Shown piece by piece: positions 15,588 to 23,778 of a DNA stretch of 64,000 bases (positions are counted from its first letter, which is position 1; each line of letters starts with the position of its first letter). Below the pieces are notes generated by a model, which saw nothing but the letters and a program-made list of their open reading frames with translations, did not search any database and had not been told where the DNA came from. A program made the translations under genes and the position numbers. This DNA comes from PFJX01 sp964466195 (GTDB taxonomy: Bacteria; Pseudomonadota; Gammaproteobacteria; Burkholderiales; Thiobacillaceae): contig CAYXMQ010000005.1 of NCBI GenBank assembly GCA_964466195.1, forward strand, positions 1 through 64,000. Reading direction: 5' to 3'.

Positions 15588-18500
15588 TCCGCCACCAGCA
15601 CCAGCAGATCCTGGCCGGCGCTGACCTGGCTGCCTTCGCGGCAGAACAATTGGTAGACCGTGCCGGCGCAGGGGGCGGTCACGCTGAATTCCATCTTCAT
15701 CGATTCGATGATCGCCAGCGTGTCACCGGCCTGCACGCGCTCGCCTTCCGCCACGGCCAGTTGCCAGACGTTGCCGGCGATATGGCTGGCGACGGCGCGG
15801 CCGTGTGCGGGCAGGTCGAGTTCACTGTCGGCAGCGGCTTCGGCGACCTGGGCGTCGCTGGCGCATTCGGCCTGGCCGGCGCCTTTCCAGCGTTCCCGTT
15901 CGGCCTCGAAGGCGGCTTGTTGTTTGGCCTTGAAGGCGCCGATGGCGTCGGCGTTGTCGGCCAGGAAGCGGTTGTAGTCGGCCAGCCGGAAGGTGGCCTC
16001 CTCGATCCGCAACGGATAGCGCCCGAGCGGGAAGTCTGCGCGAATCTGCAGCAGCTCCTCGGCGCTGACCGGATAGAAGCGAATCTGGTCGAAAAAGCGC
16101 AACAGCCAGGGCTTGCCGGGGCTGAAATCGCGGGTCTGGCGCCAGCGGTTCCACATCTGCAGCGTGCGGCCGACGAACTGGTAGCCGCCGGGGCCTTCCA
16201 TGCCATAGACGCACATATAGGCGCCGCCGATGCCGACCGCGTTTTCCGGCGTCCAGGTGCGCGCCGGGTTGTACTTGGTGGTGACCAGGCGATGGCGCGG
16301 ATCGATCGGGGTGGCCACCGGCGCGCCCAGGTAGACGTCGCCCAGGCCCATGACCAGATAGCTCGCCTCGAACACGATGCGCTTCACTTCGTCGATGGAA
16401 TCCAGGTCGTTGATGCGGCGGATGAACTCGATGTTGGACGGGCACCAGGGCGCGTCCTTGCGCACCGATTGCATGTACTTCTCGATCGCCAATTGCGTCG
16501 CGGCGTCGTCCCAGGACAGCGGCAGATGGACGATGCGGGTCGGCACTTCCATCTCGTCAATGGCGGGCAACTGTTTTTCCGCCGCCAGCAGCCGCGGCAT
16601 CAGCTGCGCGAACGGCAGGCGGCGCGAGTCGTAATGCACTTGCAGCGAGCGGATGCCGGGCGTCAGGTCGAGGATGCCATCCAGGGCTTCGCCTTGCAGC
16701 CGGGTCATCAGCGCATGTACGCGGAAGCGCAGGTTCAGATCCAGCACCGGCGGGCCGTATTCGATCAGCAAATACTTGTCGCCGGCGCGACGGTAGACCA
16801 CTTCGACCGGGTTCTCGCTTGCCGGCGTGCGATGCAGCACGGGTTCGGCGAGCGGCTCGGCTGCGGCCAGGAGCTTGGGGGCGGCCGGGGCGGCGAGACC
16901 GGCGATGGCGGCGTCCTGCTCTGCTTCCATGCGCTCGGCCTGTTCTTGCGACAGCCGTTTGAAACGCACCGTGTCGCCCGGGCGCAACTGGCCCATCTTC
17001 CAGAGTTCCGCCTGCACGATGGTTGCCGGACAAACGAAGCCGCCCAGGCTGGGGCCGTCCGGGCCGAGGATGACCGGCATGTCGCCGGTGAAATCGACGG
17101 CGCCGATGGCATAAGCGTTGTCGTGAATGTTGGACGGATGCAGACCGGCTTCGCCGCCGTCCCGGCGCGCCCATTCCGGTTTCGACCCGATCAGGCGCAC
17201 GCCGGTGCGGCTGGAGTTGTAATGCACTTCCCAGTCGGTGGCGAAGAACTGTTCGATGTCGGCCGCGGTGAAGAAGTCGGGCGCGCCGTGCGGGCCGTAC
17301 AAGACGCCAATTTCCCAGGCGCGGGTGTAAGTCGGGGCCGGCATTCCGGTCGCAGCGACGCCGACGTTCGGTGCGACCGTTGCTGAAATATGCAGCACGT
17401 CGCCCACCCTGAGCGTGCGCCCGGCATGGCCGCCGAACTGGCCCAGCGTGAAGGTGGCTTTGCTGCCCAGGTAGTCCGGCGCGGCGAAGCCGCCGCGCAC
17501 CGCCAGATAGGCGCGCGCGCCGGCGCCCTGCACGGCGCCCAGTTTCAGAATGGCGCCGGCCGGCACCGCATGGGCGGCCCAGTTGGCGAGCGGCTGACCG
17601 TCGAGCTCCGCCCCCATGTCTGCGCCGGCCAGTGCGATCACGCCGGCGCAATTGAAGCGCAGCGTCGGGCCGGCCAGGGTCAGCTCCAGGCCGGCCGCGC
17701 CTTCCGGGTTGCCGGCCAGGCGATTGGCCAGGCGGAAGGCGAGAGGATCCATCGGCCCGGACGGCGGCACGCCGACATCCCAGTAGCCGGTGCGTCCGGG
17801 CCAGTCCTGCAGGCTGCTTTGCACGCCGGGTTCGATGACATCGAGGCTGGCGGGCCGGTAATGGAAAGCGTTGAGGTAACGCGTGGTCTGGCGGCCTTCG
17901 GCGAAGGTGGCGTCATCCAGAATTTGCCGCAGGTAGTCCAGATTGGTCTCGATGCCGCCGATGTGGGTCGCCGCCAGCGCCTGCCGCATCGTGTCCAGCG
18001 CGGCGTCGCGGTCGTCCGCCTTGACGATGATCTTGGCCAGCATCGGGTCATAGTGCGGCGGCACTTCGCTGCCGCGTTCGACCCAGGTCTCGACGCGGGC
18101 AAGCGGTGAAAAGTCGACATCGGTCAGCACGCCGGCGGACGGCTGGAAATCCTTGGCCGGATCTTCCGCATACAGGCGCACCTGCATCGACGCGCCGCTC
18201 GGCTCGGCCTGGAAGCCGCTCAGGTCCAATTCGCCGGCGGCGGCTTGCACCATCCAGGCGACCAGATCGATGCCGGTAACTTCTTCGCTGATGCCGTGTT
18301 CCACCTGCAAGCGGGTGTTCACTTCGAGAAAGTAGAAGCGGCCGCAAGCGGTGTCGTAGACGAATTCGACCGTGCCGGCGGAGCGATAGCCCACCGCCCG
18401 GCCCAGCCGCACGGCGGTGGCGAGCAGGCTTTGCCGCTGCGCTGCGGTGAGCCCCGGCGCCGGGGTTTCCTCGATGACCTTCTGGTTGCGCCGCTGCACC

Positions 18501-19186
18501 GAACAGTCGCGTTCGCCCAGCGCGACGACGTTGCCACGGCCGTCGCCGAAGATCTGCACCTCGATATGGCGGGCGTGCTCGACGTACTTTTCCAGGAAGA
18601 TGCCGGCTTCTTTGAAATTGGCGCGCGCCAGCCGCTCCACCGAGGCGAAGGCGTCATGCAACTGGTCGGCGCTCCAGATCAGGCGCATGCCGATGCCGCC
18701 GCCGCCGGCGGTGCTTTTCAGCATGACCGGATAGCCGATGCGGGCCGCTTCCGCTTGTGCGTGGCCGACGTCGGCGAGCAGGCCGGAGCCGGGCAGCAAC
18801 GGCACCTGATTCTGTTCGGCCAGCGCGCGCGCCGTGTGCTTGAGGCCGAAGGCGCGCATCTGCGCAGGGCTCGGTCCGATGAAGGTGATGCCGGCTGCCA
18901 TGCAGTCCTCGGCAAAGCCGGGGTTTTCCGACAGGAAGCCGTAGCCGGGATGGATGGCCTGGGCGCCGCAGGCCCGGGCGGCGGCCAGTATCGTATCGGC
19001 GCGCAGATAGCTCTGCGCCGCCGGCGCCGGTCCGATGGCGATGGCTTCGTCGGCCAGGCCGACATGCAGCGAATGCCGATCCGCTTCCGAATACACCGCC
19101 ACGGATTGGACGCCCATGCGGCGCAGGCTGCGGATGATGCGGCAGGCGATGGCGCCCCGGTTGGCGATCAGTATCTTGTTGAACAT
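15584..19186 (-). CDS. Biotin-dependent guanidine/urea carboxylase
   Basis: 1200 residues: biotin carboxylase with ATP-grasp (about 1-450, VMLKSTAGGGGIGMR), KipA/AHS2-like then KipI/AHS1-like carboxyltransferase parts (about 450-1050), and a C-terminal biotinyl domain with the lysine in ESMKMEF (about 1168). By family it is a urea carboxylase. The guanidine-I riboswitch upstream and the two DUF1989 partners indicate guanidine as the real substrate, giving carboxyguanidine, as shown for homologues in such operons. The substrate-deciding residue cannot be assigned by eye. Confidence 0.93.
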   Translation of the reverse strand: MFNKILIANRGAIACRIIRSLRRMGVQSVAVYSEADRHSLHVGLADEAIAIGPAPAAQSYLRADTILAAARACGAQAIHPGYGFLSENPGFAEDCMAAGITFIGPSPAQMRAFGLKHTARALAEQNQVPLLPGSGLLADVGHAQAEAARIGYPVMLKSTAGGGGIGMRLIWSADQLHDAFASVERLARANFKEAGIFLEKYVEHARHIEVQIFGDGRGNVVALGERDCSVQRRNQKVIEETPAPGLTAAQRQSLLATAVRLGRAVGYRSAGTVEFVYDTACGRFYFLEVNTRLQVEHGISEEVTGIDLVAWMVQAAAGELDLSGFQAEPSGASMQVRLYAEDPAKDFQPSAGVLTDVDFSPLARVETWVERGSEVPPHYDPMLAKIIVKADDRDAALDTMRQALAATHIGGIETNLDYLRQILDDATFAEGRQTTRYLNAFHYRPASLDVIEPGVQSSLQDWPGRTGYWDVGVPPSGPMDPLAFRLANRLAGNPEGAAGLELTLAGPTLRFNCAGVIALAGADMGAELDGQPLANWAAHAVPAGAILKLGAVQGAGARAYLAVRGGFAAPDYLGSKATFTLGQFGGHAGRTLRVGDVLHISATVAPNVGVAATGMPAPTYTRAWEIGVLYGPHGAPDFFTAADIEQFFATDWEVHYNSSRTGVRLIGSKPEWARRDGGEAGLHPSNIHDNAYAIGAVDFTGDMPVILGPDGPSLGGFVCPATIVQAELWKMGQLRPGDTVRFKRLSQEQAERMEAEQDAAIAGLAAPAAPKLLAAAEPLAEPVLHRTPASENPVEVVYRRAGDKYLLIEYGPPVLDLNLRFRVHALMTRLQGEALDGILDLTPGIRSLQVHYDSRRLPFAQLMPRLLAAEKQLPAIDEMEVPTRIVHLPLSWDDAATQLAIEKYMQSVRKDAPWCPSNIEFIRRINDLDSIDEVKRIVFEASYLVMGLGDVYLGAPVATPIDPRHRLVTTKYNPARTWTPENAVGIGGAYMCVYGMEGPGGYQFVGRTLQMWNRWRQTRDFSPGKPWLLRFFDQIRFYPVSAEELLQIRADFPLGRYPLRIEEATFRLADYNRFLADNADAIGAFKAKQQAAFEAERERWKGAGQAECASDAQVAEAAADSELDLPAHGRAVASHIAGNVWQLAVAEGERVQAGDTLAIIESMKMEFSVTAPCAGTVYQLFCREGSQVSAGQDLLVLVAE

Positions 19187-19261
19187 GTGACCTCGTGTGT
19201 GGGCAAGATGCGCGGGGCGTCCCGCAGACTCGTTACCGGCGGGTCGTCCCGCCGGCGGGCT

Positions 19262-19939
19262 TCAGCGGCCGGGCGCGTCCCAGATCAGAAACTGCACCGG
19301 CGTCGGGTCGTAGGCGTTGCACGGGTTGTTCAGTTGCGGGCAGTTGGAGACCAGCACCCAGACGTCCATCTCGGCGCGCAATTCGACGTATTTGCCCGGC
19401 CCGGAGATGCCGTCGTCGAACTTCAGGTCGCCGGATTCAGTGACCGGCACGTTCATGAAGAAGTTGATGTTGGGCACCAGATCGGCCTTGCTCAGGCCCG
19501 AATCGGAATGCTGGATCGCCAGCAGGTAGTTGTCGCGGCAGCTGTGCATGAACTTCCGGTTCAGCGCATAGCGCACCATGTTGCTTTCCGCCGCGCAGGC
19601 GCCGCCCAGCGTGTCGTGGCGGCCGCAGGTGTCGGCGACGATGGTCAGCATCGGCCGCCCTTCGCTGCTGACCAGCACCGAGCCGGTGGTCAGGTAAAGG
19701 CCGCCCTGGCGCAGCAGGGTGTCGCTGGCGCTGTAGTGCTCGTCGGTGTCGTGGCGGTTGTAGAAGATCACGTCGGCGGCCTGGTTGCCGGCGAGATCGA
19801 CGATGCGCAGGGTCTGGCCGCGTTTCAGTTCATGCAGCCAGGGTTCGCCGGCGGGCAGCACGACGTCGTGGATGGCCAGCGCCGGGTCGAGTGGGCTGGG
19901 CTGAATGCGGACGGCGGCGGGGGTCATCGGGTTGGCCAT
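19262..19939 (-). CDS. DUF1989 protein, carboxyguanidine deiminase subunit (UAAP1 type)
   Basis: 225 residues of the urea carboxylase-associated/aminomethyl-transferase-like DUF1989 family. Conserved stretches include DLAGNQAADVIFYN (about 50) and the Cys-rich CGRHDTLGGAC (about 107-117), which may bind metal, followed by HSCRDN. In guanidine operons two such proteins form CgdAB, which deiminates carboxyguanidine to allophanate and ammonia. It lies 10 nt after its paralogue and 75 nt before the carboxylase. Which of the two is CgdA is not decided here. Confidence 0.85.
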   Translation of the reverse strand: MANPMTPAAVRIQPSPLDPALAIHDVVLPAGEPWLHELKRGQTLRIVDLAGNQAADVIFYNRHDTDEHYSASDTLLRQGGLYLTTGSVLVSSEGRPMLTIVADTCGRHDTLGGACAAESNMVRYALNRKFMHSCRDNYLLAIQHSDSGLSKADLVPNINFFMNVPVTESGDLKFDDGISGPGKYVELRAEMDVWVLVSNCPQLNNPCNAYDPTPVQFLIWDAPGR

Positions 19940-19949
19940 GTCGGTCTCC

Positions 19950-20690
19950 TTACGCCGAATAGTTCAGATCGGTCAGCTGCAGCGCCCGCCCGCCCTCGGG
20001 GCGGAACGCGCGGCAGTAGTCGTCGGCCGGCGCCGGGCCGGAACGCCAGGCGCTTACGCCGACCATGGCCGGGGCGTAGTCCGGCCGCGGGTCGAGCGGG
20101 TGCGGCGCGGCGGAGACGGCGACCAGCACGTCCATGTCCAGGCGCAGGTCGATGGCGTCGCCGGCCTTGGCATGGCCGGCATGAAACTGCAGGCGGCCTT
20201 GCGCATCGGCGCTGACCTTGCTGAAGAAATTGACCGGCGCGACCAGATCGCGCCGGCTCAGGCCGTGCTTGCCGATCTCGATCAGCAGGCCGTCCTTGCC
20301 GGCCCGGTACATGCCGTTGCGGTGCTGCTGGTAGCGGCGTTCGCCGTACTTCGCGTGCATGCGCTCGGCATCGAGCAGCAAGCCGAGCGGGTCGTGCCAG
20401 CCCAGGCTGTCGCCGGTGATGGAGGCCATGGCGCAGCCCATGTCGCTCATCAACACATGGCCCCGGGTGAAATGGGCGGTGTGCTGCGCCTTGAGCGAGT
20501 CGGGCATGCTGTAGCGTTCCAGCGCGTGCCGAGCGTTGTAGAGCAGCAGCGACAGGTTGGCGCCGTCGCCTTTGGCGGTCAGGCGCAGCGTGACGCCGCG
20601 CGGCAGACGCCAGGACCAGTGGCAACCGCCGGGCAGGGTTTCCTGCCAAAGCAGCCGCCCGTCGGCTATGGGGGGTAGCGGAGGGGTCAT
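19950..20690 (-). CDS. DUF1989 protein, carboxyguanidine deiminase subunit (UAAP2 type)
   Basis: 246 residues, paralogous to the next gene in the operon. It shows LSDMGCAMASITGDSLGWHD-type conserved sequence (about 82-101) and NFFSKVSAD. The Cys-rich segment of its partner is only partly kept, suggesting one catalytic and one structural subunit. It overlaps the ABC ATPase stop by 4 nt. The role as half of CgdAB rests on family and operon context. Confidence 0.85.
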   Translation of the reverse strand: MTPPLPPIADGRLLWQETLPGGCHWSWRLPRGVTLRLTAKGDGANLSLLLYNARHALERYSMPDSLKAQHTAHFTRGHVLMSDMGCAMASITGDSLGWHDPLGLLLDAERMHAKYGERRYQQHRNGMYRAGKDGLLIEIGKHGLSRRDLVAPVNFFSKVSADAQGRLQFHAGHAKAGDAIDLRLDMDVLVAVSAAPHPLDPRPDYAPAMVGVSAWRSGPAPADDYCRAFRPEGGRALQLTDLNYSA

Positions 20691-21532
20691 GTCTTGCTCC
20701 CGTTCAGATTGAGTTGATCCAGCATGTCCTGGTCGGTTTGCATGCCGGAGGTCGCCTTGATGCGCGCCAGAATGGCCTTTTTCAGCGCGAGGAATGGCGG
20801 CGTGTGTTTCATGTCCTGATGGCGTTCGGCCGGCAGCGGCACCGGGTAGATGGTGTCGATGCGGCCCGGCCGCGGCGCCATCAACACCACCCGGTCGGCC
20901 AGGTAGATGGCTTCTTCGACGTCGTGGGTGACGAAGGCGATGGTCGGTTTTTCCAGCTTGTGCACATGCAGGATCAGGTCGTGCATGACTTCCCGCGTCT
21001 GCGCGTCGAGCGCGCCGAATGGTTCGTCCATCAGCAGCACCTGCGGCCGGCCCATCAACGCGCGGGCGATGGCGACGCGCTGTTGCATGCCGCCGGACAA
21101 CTGGTTCGGATAAGCGTTGGCGGCGGCAGTGAGGCCCATCAGGCTGAGCAGCGCATCGGCGCGGCCGGAAGCGGCCTCGACATCGGATTCGCTGATGTTT
21201 TCACGGCCGTGGCGCAATTGCCGGCTGAACTTGATGTTCTCCATGACCCGCAGCCAGGGGTACAGGCTGTAATGCTGGAACACCATCGCCCGCTCGGCGC
21301 CCGGGCCGGTTACCGCCTGGCCGTCGCTCAGCAGTTCGCCGCTGGTGTGGTATTCGAGGCCGCCGATGATGCGCAGCAGCGTCGACTTGCCGCAGCCGGA
21401 GGCGCCGACGAAGGTGACGAACTCGTTGTCGGCGATGTCCAGCTGGATGTCTTGCAGCGCCTCGACGCGGTGGCCGCCTGCGCCGAACACCTTGCCGACG
21501 CCTTGCACGGAAATTTTGCTCGCCATGGTCAT
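20687..21532 (-). CDS. ABC transporter ATPase (NitT/TauT type), guanidine uptake
   Basis: 281 residues from the ATG at 21532, which forms ATGA with the permease stop; the long upstream extension of the frame is a shadow of the permease. Walker A is GASGCGKST (about 43), the signature LSGGMQQRVAIARAL (about 148), Walker B VLLMDEPFGALD (about 170). It powers the permease encoded upstream. With the binding protein it forms a nitrate/taurine-like importer, here most likely for guanidine. Confidence 0.93.
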   Translation of the reverse strand: MTMASKISVQGVGKVFGAGGHRVEALQDIQLDIADNEFVTFVGASGCGKSTLLRIIGGLEYHTSGELLSDGQAVTGPGAERAMVFQHYSLYPWLRVMENIKFSRQLRHGRENISESDVEAASGRADALLSLMGLTAAANAYPNQLSGGMQQRVAIARALMGRPQVLLMDEPFGALDAQTREVMHDLILHVHKLEKPTIAFVTHDVEEAIYLADRVVLMAPRPGRIDTIYPVPLPAERHQDMKHTPPFLALKKAILARIKATSGMQTDQDMLDQLNLNGSKT

Positions 21533-22347
21533 GACCTCAGGTAGAGCCAGGGAAAGGCCTTGCGGTGGGCGAGGCGGAACAATTGGTCCATGACCAGGCC
21601 GATCAGGCCGATCAGGATGATGCCGACGAATATCTTGTCGGTTTGCAGGAAGCGCTGCGCCTTCAGGATGGAATAGCCCAGGCCCGAGCTGGCGGCCACC
21701 AGTTCCGCCACCACCAGATAGGTCCAGGCCCAGCCCATGGTGACGCGCAAGGTGTCCATGATCGCCGGCTTGGCGGACTGGAAAATGACCAGATTGATGG
21801 TCTCGCCGCGGCGGGCGCCCATGGTCTGCGCCGCTTCGATCTGCGCTTGCGGCACCCGGCGCACGTCTTCCGCCATCATCAACACCATCTGGAAGAAGGT
21901 GCCGATGAAGATGATTGCGATCTTGGATGACTCTTCGATGCCCACCCACAGCATGACCAGCGGAATGAAGGCCACCGCCGGCATGTAGCGGATGAAGTCG
22001 GTGAGCGGTTCCAGCACCGCCTGCACCGGCCGGAAAGTGCCGATCAGCAGCGCCAGCGGCAGCGCAAGTACGGCCGAGAGCAGAAAGCCGGTGGTGACGC
22101 GGTAGATGCTGATGCCCATGTCGGACAGCAGATCGTCTTCCGCGTACCAGATGACGAGTCGCTGCAACACATCGGCCGGGCTGGGCAGAAACACTTTGTC
22201 GACCGCCGCACTGCCGGCCGCCAGCCACCACAAGCCGAGCGGCAGCAGCAGGCCGAGCGCGGCGAACAGCCAGTAGAGCCGGGGCGAGAGCGGCCCGCGG
22301 ATGCTCCACATGCCGGGGCGGCGCGGTCGGGAGCGGGGGATGGGCAT
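21529..22347 (-). CDS. ABC transporter permease (NitT/TauT type), guanidine uptake
   Basis: 272 residues with six predicted membrane helices and the ATPase-coupling EAA-like loop around IEAAQTMGARRGETINLVIF (about 187). It is the membrane channel of the importer. It follows the binding protein by 15 nt and overlaps the ATPase. Confidence 0.92.
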   Translation of the reverse strand: MPIPRSRPRRPGMWSIRGPLSPRLYWLFAALGLLLPLGLWWLAAGSAAVDKVFLPSPADVLQRLVIWYAEDDLLSDMGISIYRVTTGFLLSAVLALPLALLIGTFRPVQAVLEPLTDFIRYMPAVAFIPLVMLWVGIEESSKIAIIFIGTFFQMVLMMAEDVRRVPQAQIEAAQTMGARRGETINLVIFQSAKPAIMDTLRVTMGWAWTYLVVAELVAASSGLGYSILKAQRFLQTDKIFVGIILIGLIGLVMDQLFRLAHRKAFPWLYLRS

Positions 22348-22362
22348 GCTGTGCTCCGCCGC

Positions 22363-23367
22363 TTACTTGACGCCCGCGACTTCTTTCACCAGCGAAGCGT
22401 CCAGCCCCTTGGCGAAGTCGACCTTGCCTTCCATCAGCTTGTTGTCGAGCAGGAACTTGGCGATGGTCGGGCCGACGCCGAGCAATGAGGTGGGGTCGCT
22501 GGCCGGACCAAAAGCCTGCAGGTTGGCCTTCTGGTCGAAGAAGCGGGTGCCGGGCAGGAAGATTTTGTATTCATCGGCCGGCATGCCGACCACTTTGGCC
22601 ATGATTTTGGCGGCTTCGTCCGGGTTCGTGCGGATGAACTTCTCGCTGTCGTACCAGGCCTTGATCATGCCGACGAAATCCTTGCGCTTGGCCTGCAGCG
22701 CTTTCTCCTGCGCGACCAGCAGATCCGGGATCAGGCCGGGCACGTCCTTCGACGTGAACAAGGCCTTGCCCTTGCCGCTGCTCTGGATCTTGTTGACCCA
22801 GGGATTCCACACCACGGCCGCATCGACGCGGCCGGCCATGAACGCGGCGGCGGCATCGCCGGCGGACATGTTCAGCACCTGCACGTCCTTCAGGCTCATG
22901 CCGTTCTTGGTCAGGGCCAGCGTGAGCAGGAAATGGGAAACGCTGAACTCTTCCAACGCAATCTTCTTGCCCTTCAGTGCTGCGAAGGACTTGATCTTGG
23001 GATTGACCAGCAGCGCATCGTTGCCGGCAGAGTTGTCGTTGACCAGGATGGCCTTCAGCGCCAGTCCCTTGGACAGCGGCGCCATGCTGTCGCTCCAGGT
23101 TTGCGAGTTGGCGTCCAGCTGGCCGGCGGAGAGGGCGCTGATCGAGTCGGTGTAGTTGGCGAACCAGACCAGTTTGACGTCGGCGCCGTGCTGCTTGAAA
23201 TAACCTTTCTGCTCGGCTACATACCAGGCTACCCAGCCCGGCCAGTCGGATACGCCGACCTTGACCTGGGCGGCGGCGGGGGAAGCGGCCGTCAGCAAGC
23301 CGAATGAAAGTGAAACCGCGGCAAGGACGGGAAAGGTATTCGAGAAAAGGCGCTTGAGGGATTGCAT
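22363..23367 (-). CDS. ABC transporter substrate-binding protein, guanidine uptake
   Basis: 334 residues from the ATG at 23367; the frame runs on into the riboswitch but that part is not coding. A signal peptide ends near ASPAAAQ (about 32), followed by a periplasmic NitT/TauT-like binding fold (VGVSDWPGWVAWYVAEQKGY, residues about 36-55). As first gene after the guanidine-I riboswitch it probably binds guanidine. A Shine-Dalgarno (caggagcc) lies just upstream. Confidence 0.92.
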   Translation of the reverse strand: MQSLKRLFSNTFPVLAAVSLSFGLLTAASPAAAQVKVGVSDWPGWVAWYVAEQKGYFKQHGADVKLVWFANYTDSISALSAGQLDANSQTWSDSMAPLSKGLALKAILVNDNSAGNDALLVNPKIKSFAALKGKKIALEEFSVSHFLLTLALTKNGMSLKDVQVLNMSAGDAAAAFMAGRVDAAVVWNPWVNKIQSSGKGKALFTSKDVPGLIPDLLVAQEKALQAKRKDFVGMIKAWYDSEKFIRTNPDEAAKIMAKVVGMPADEYKIFLPGTRFFDQKANLQAFGPASDPTSLLGVGPTIAKFLLDNKLMEGKVDFAKGLDASLVKEVAGVK

Positions 23368-23413
23368 GGCAAGGCTCCTGGCAGAATAAAAGGGCGAGAG
23401 GGCGTGCTTCGCT

Positions 23414-23525
23414 TCCTCCCGGGCTTTTATCCCTCCGTGGAGCCTCGCCACTGCGCGGGGCCGGCAAGCTCTCGGACCAGACATCCCGTGCGGAATCGGA
23501 ACCCTAGCCTGCCTAAGGCACATCA
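23414..23525 (-). ncRNA. Guanidine-I riboswitch (ykkC)
   Basis: The minus strand shows the conserved blocks of the ykkC/guanidine-I aptamer in order: ggctagggttccg (near 23509-23497), ctggtccgagag (near 23480-23469) and acggagggataaaagcccgg (23438-23419). It lies about 50 nt upstream of the binding-protein gene. A weak hairpin with a TTTTATT run follows (about 23375-23420) and could be the regulated terminator, though its pairing is imperfect. Guanidine binding would allow expression of the whole operon. Confidence 0.93.
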
Positions 23526-23547
23526 ACGCGCCTCTCAAGATATCTAC

Positions 23548-23563
23548 AGCAATCGCCGTGCCA
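23548..23563 (-). promoter_or_regulatory. Sigma-54 promoter of the guanidine operon
   Basis: On the minus strand TGGCAC-N5-TTGCT matches the -24/-12 consensus. Transcription would start near 23537, just before the riboswitch. A sigma-54 promoter needs an activator, supplied here by the NtrC site at 23647-23663. Confidence 0.85.
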
Positions 23564-23646
23564 GAAATAATATTTGGAAAATACCTTATATAGTCAATGT
23601 GTTAGGTTTTCATCCTGGCGTTCGCGCAGTCTGGTCTGGACCGGCA

Positions 23647-23663
23647 TGCACCAACCTGGTGCA
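23647..23663. promoter_or_regulatory. NtrC binding site
   Basis: TGCACC-N5-GGTGCA, a perfect dyad matching the NtrC consensus and part of a longer GCATGCACC palindrome. It is about 85 bp upstream of the -24 element, the usual enhancer distance. It links the operon to nitrogen limitation. Confidence 0.85.
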
Positions 23664-23730
23664 TGCCGCCGGGCGAGCGCCCCAGGGCGGGGCGCGGCCA
23701 CGGAGCAACCGATTCGGGCGACGTCGCCAA

Positions 23731-23760
23731 TAAAAAAAGGGCGCCTTGCGGCGCCCTTTG
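23731..23760 (-). terminator. Rho-independent terminator after amtB
   Basis: On the minus strand AAAGGGCGCC pairs with GGCGCCCTTT around a 4-nt loop (23736-23759) and a T-run follows. It separates glnK-amtB from the guanidine operon. Confidence 0.9.
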
Positions 23761-23778
23761 AAGATCGTATGAGTCCGA

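Noticed and set aside
15584..19186. Plain urea carboxylase pathway
   Set aside because: The guanidine-I aptamer and the two DUF1989 genes make guanidine the better substrate call, although the enzyme family is shared.
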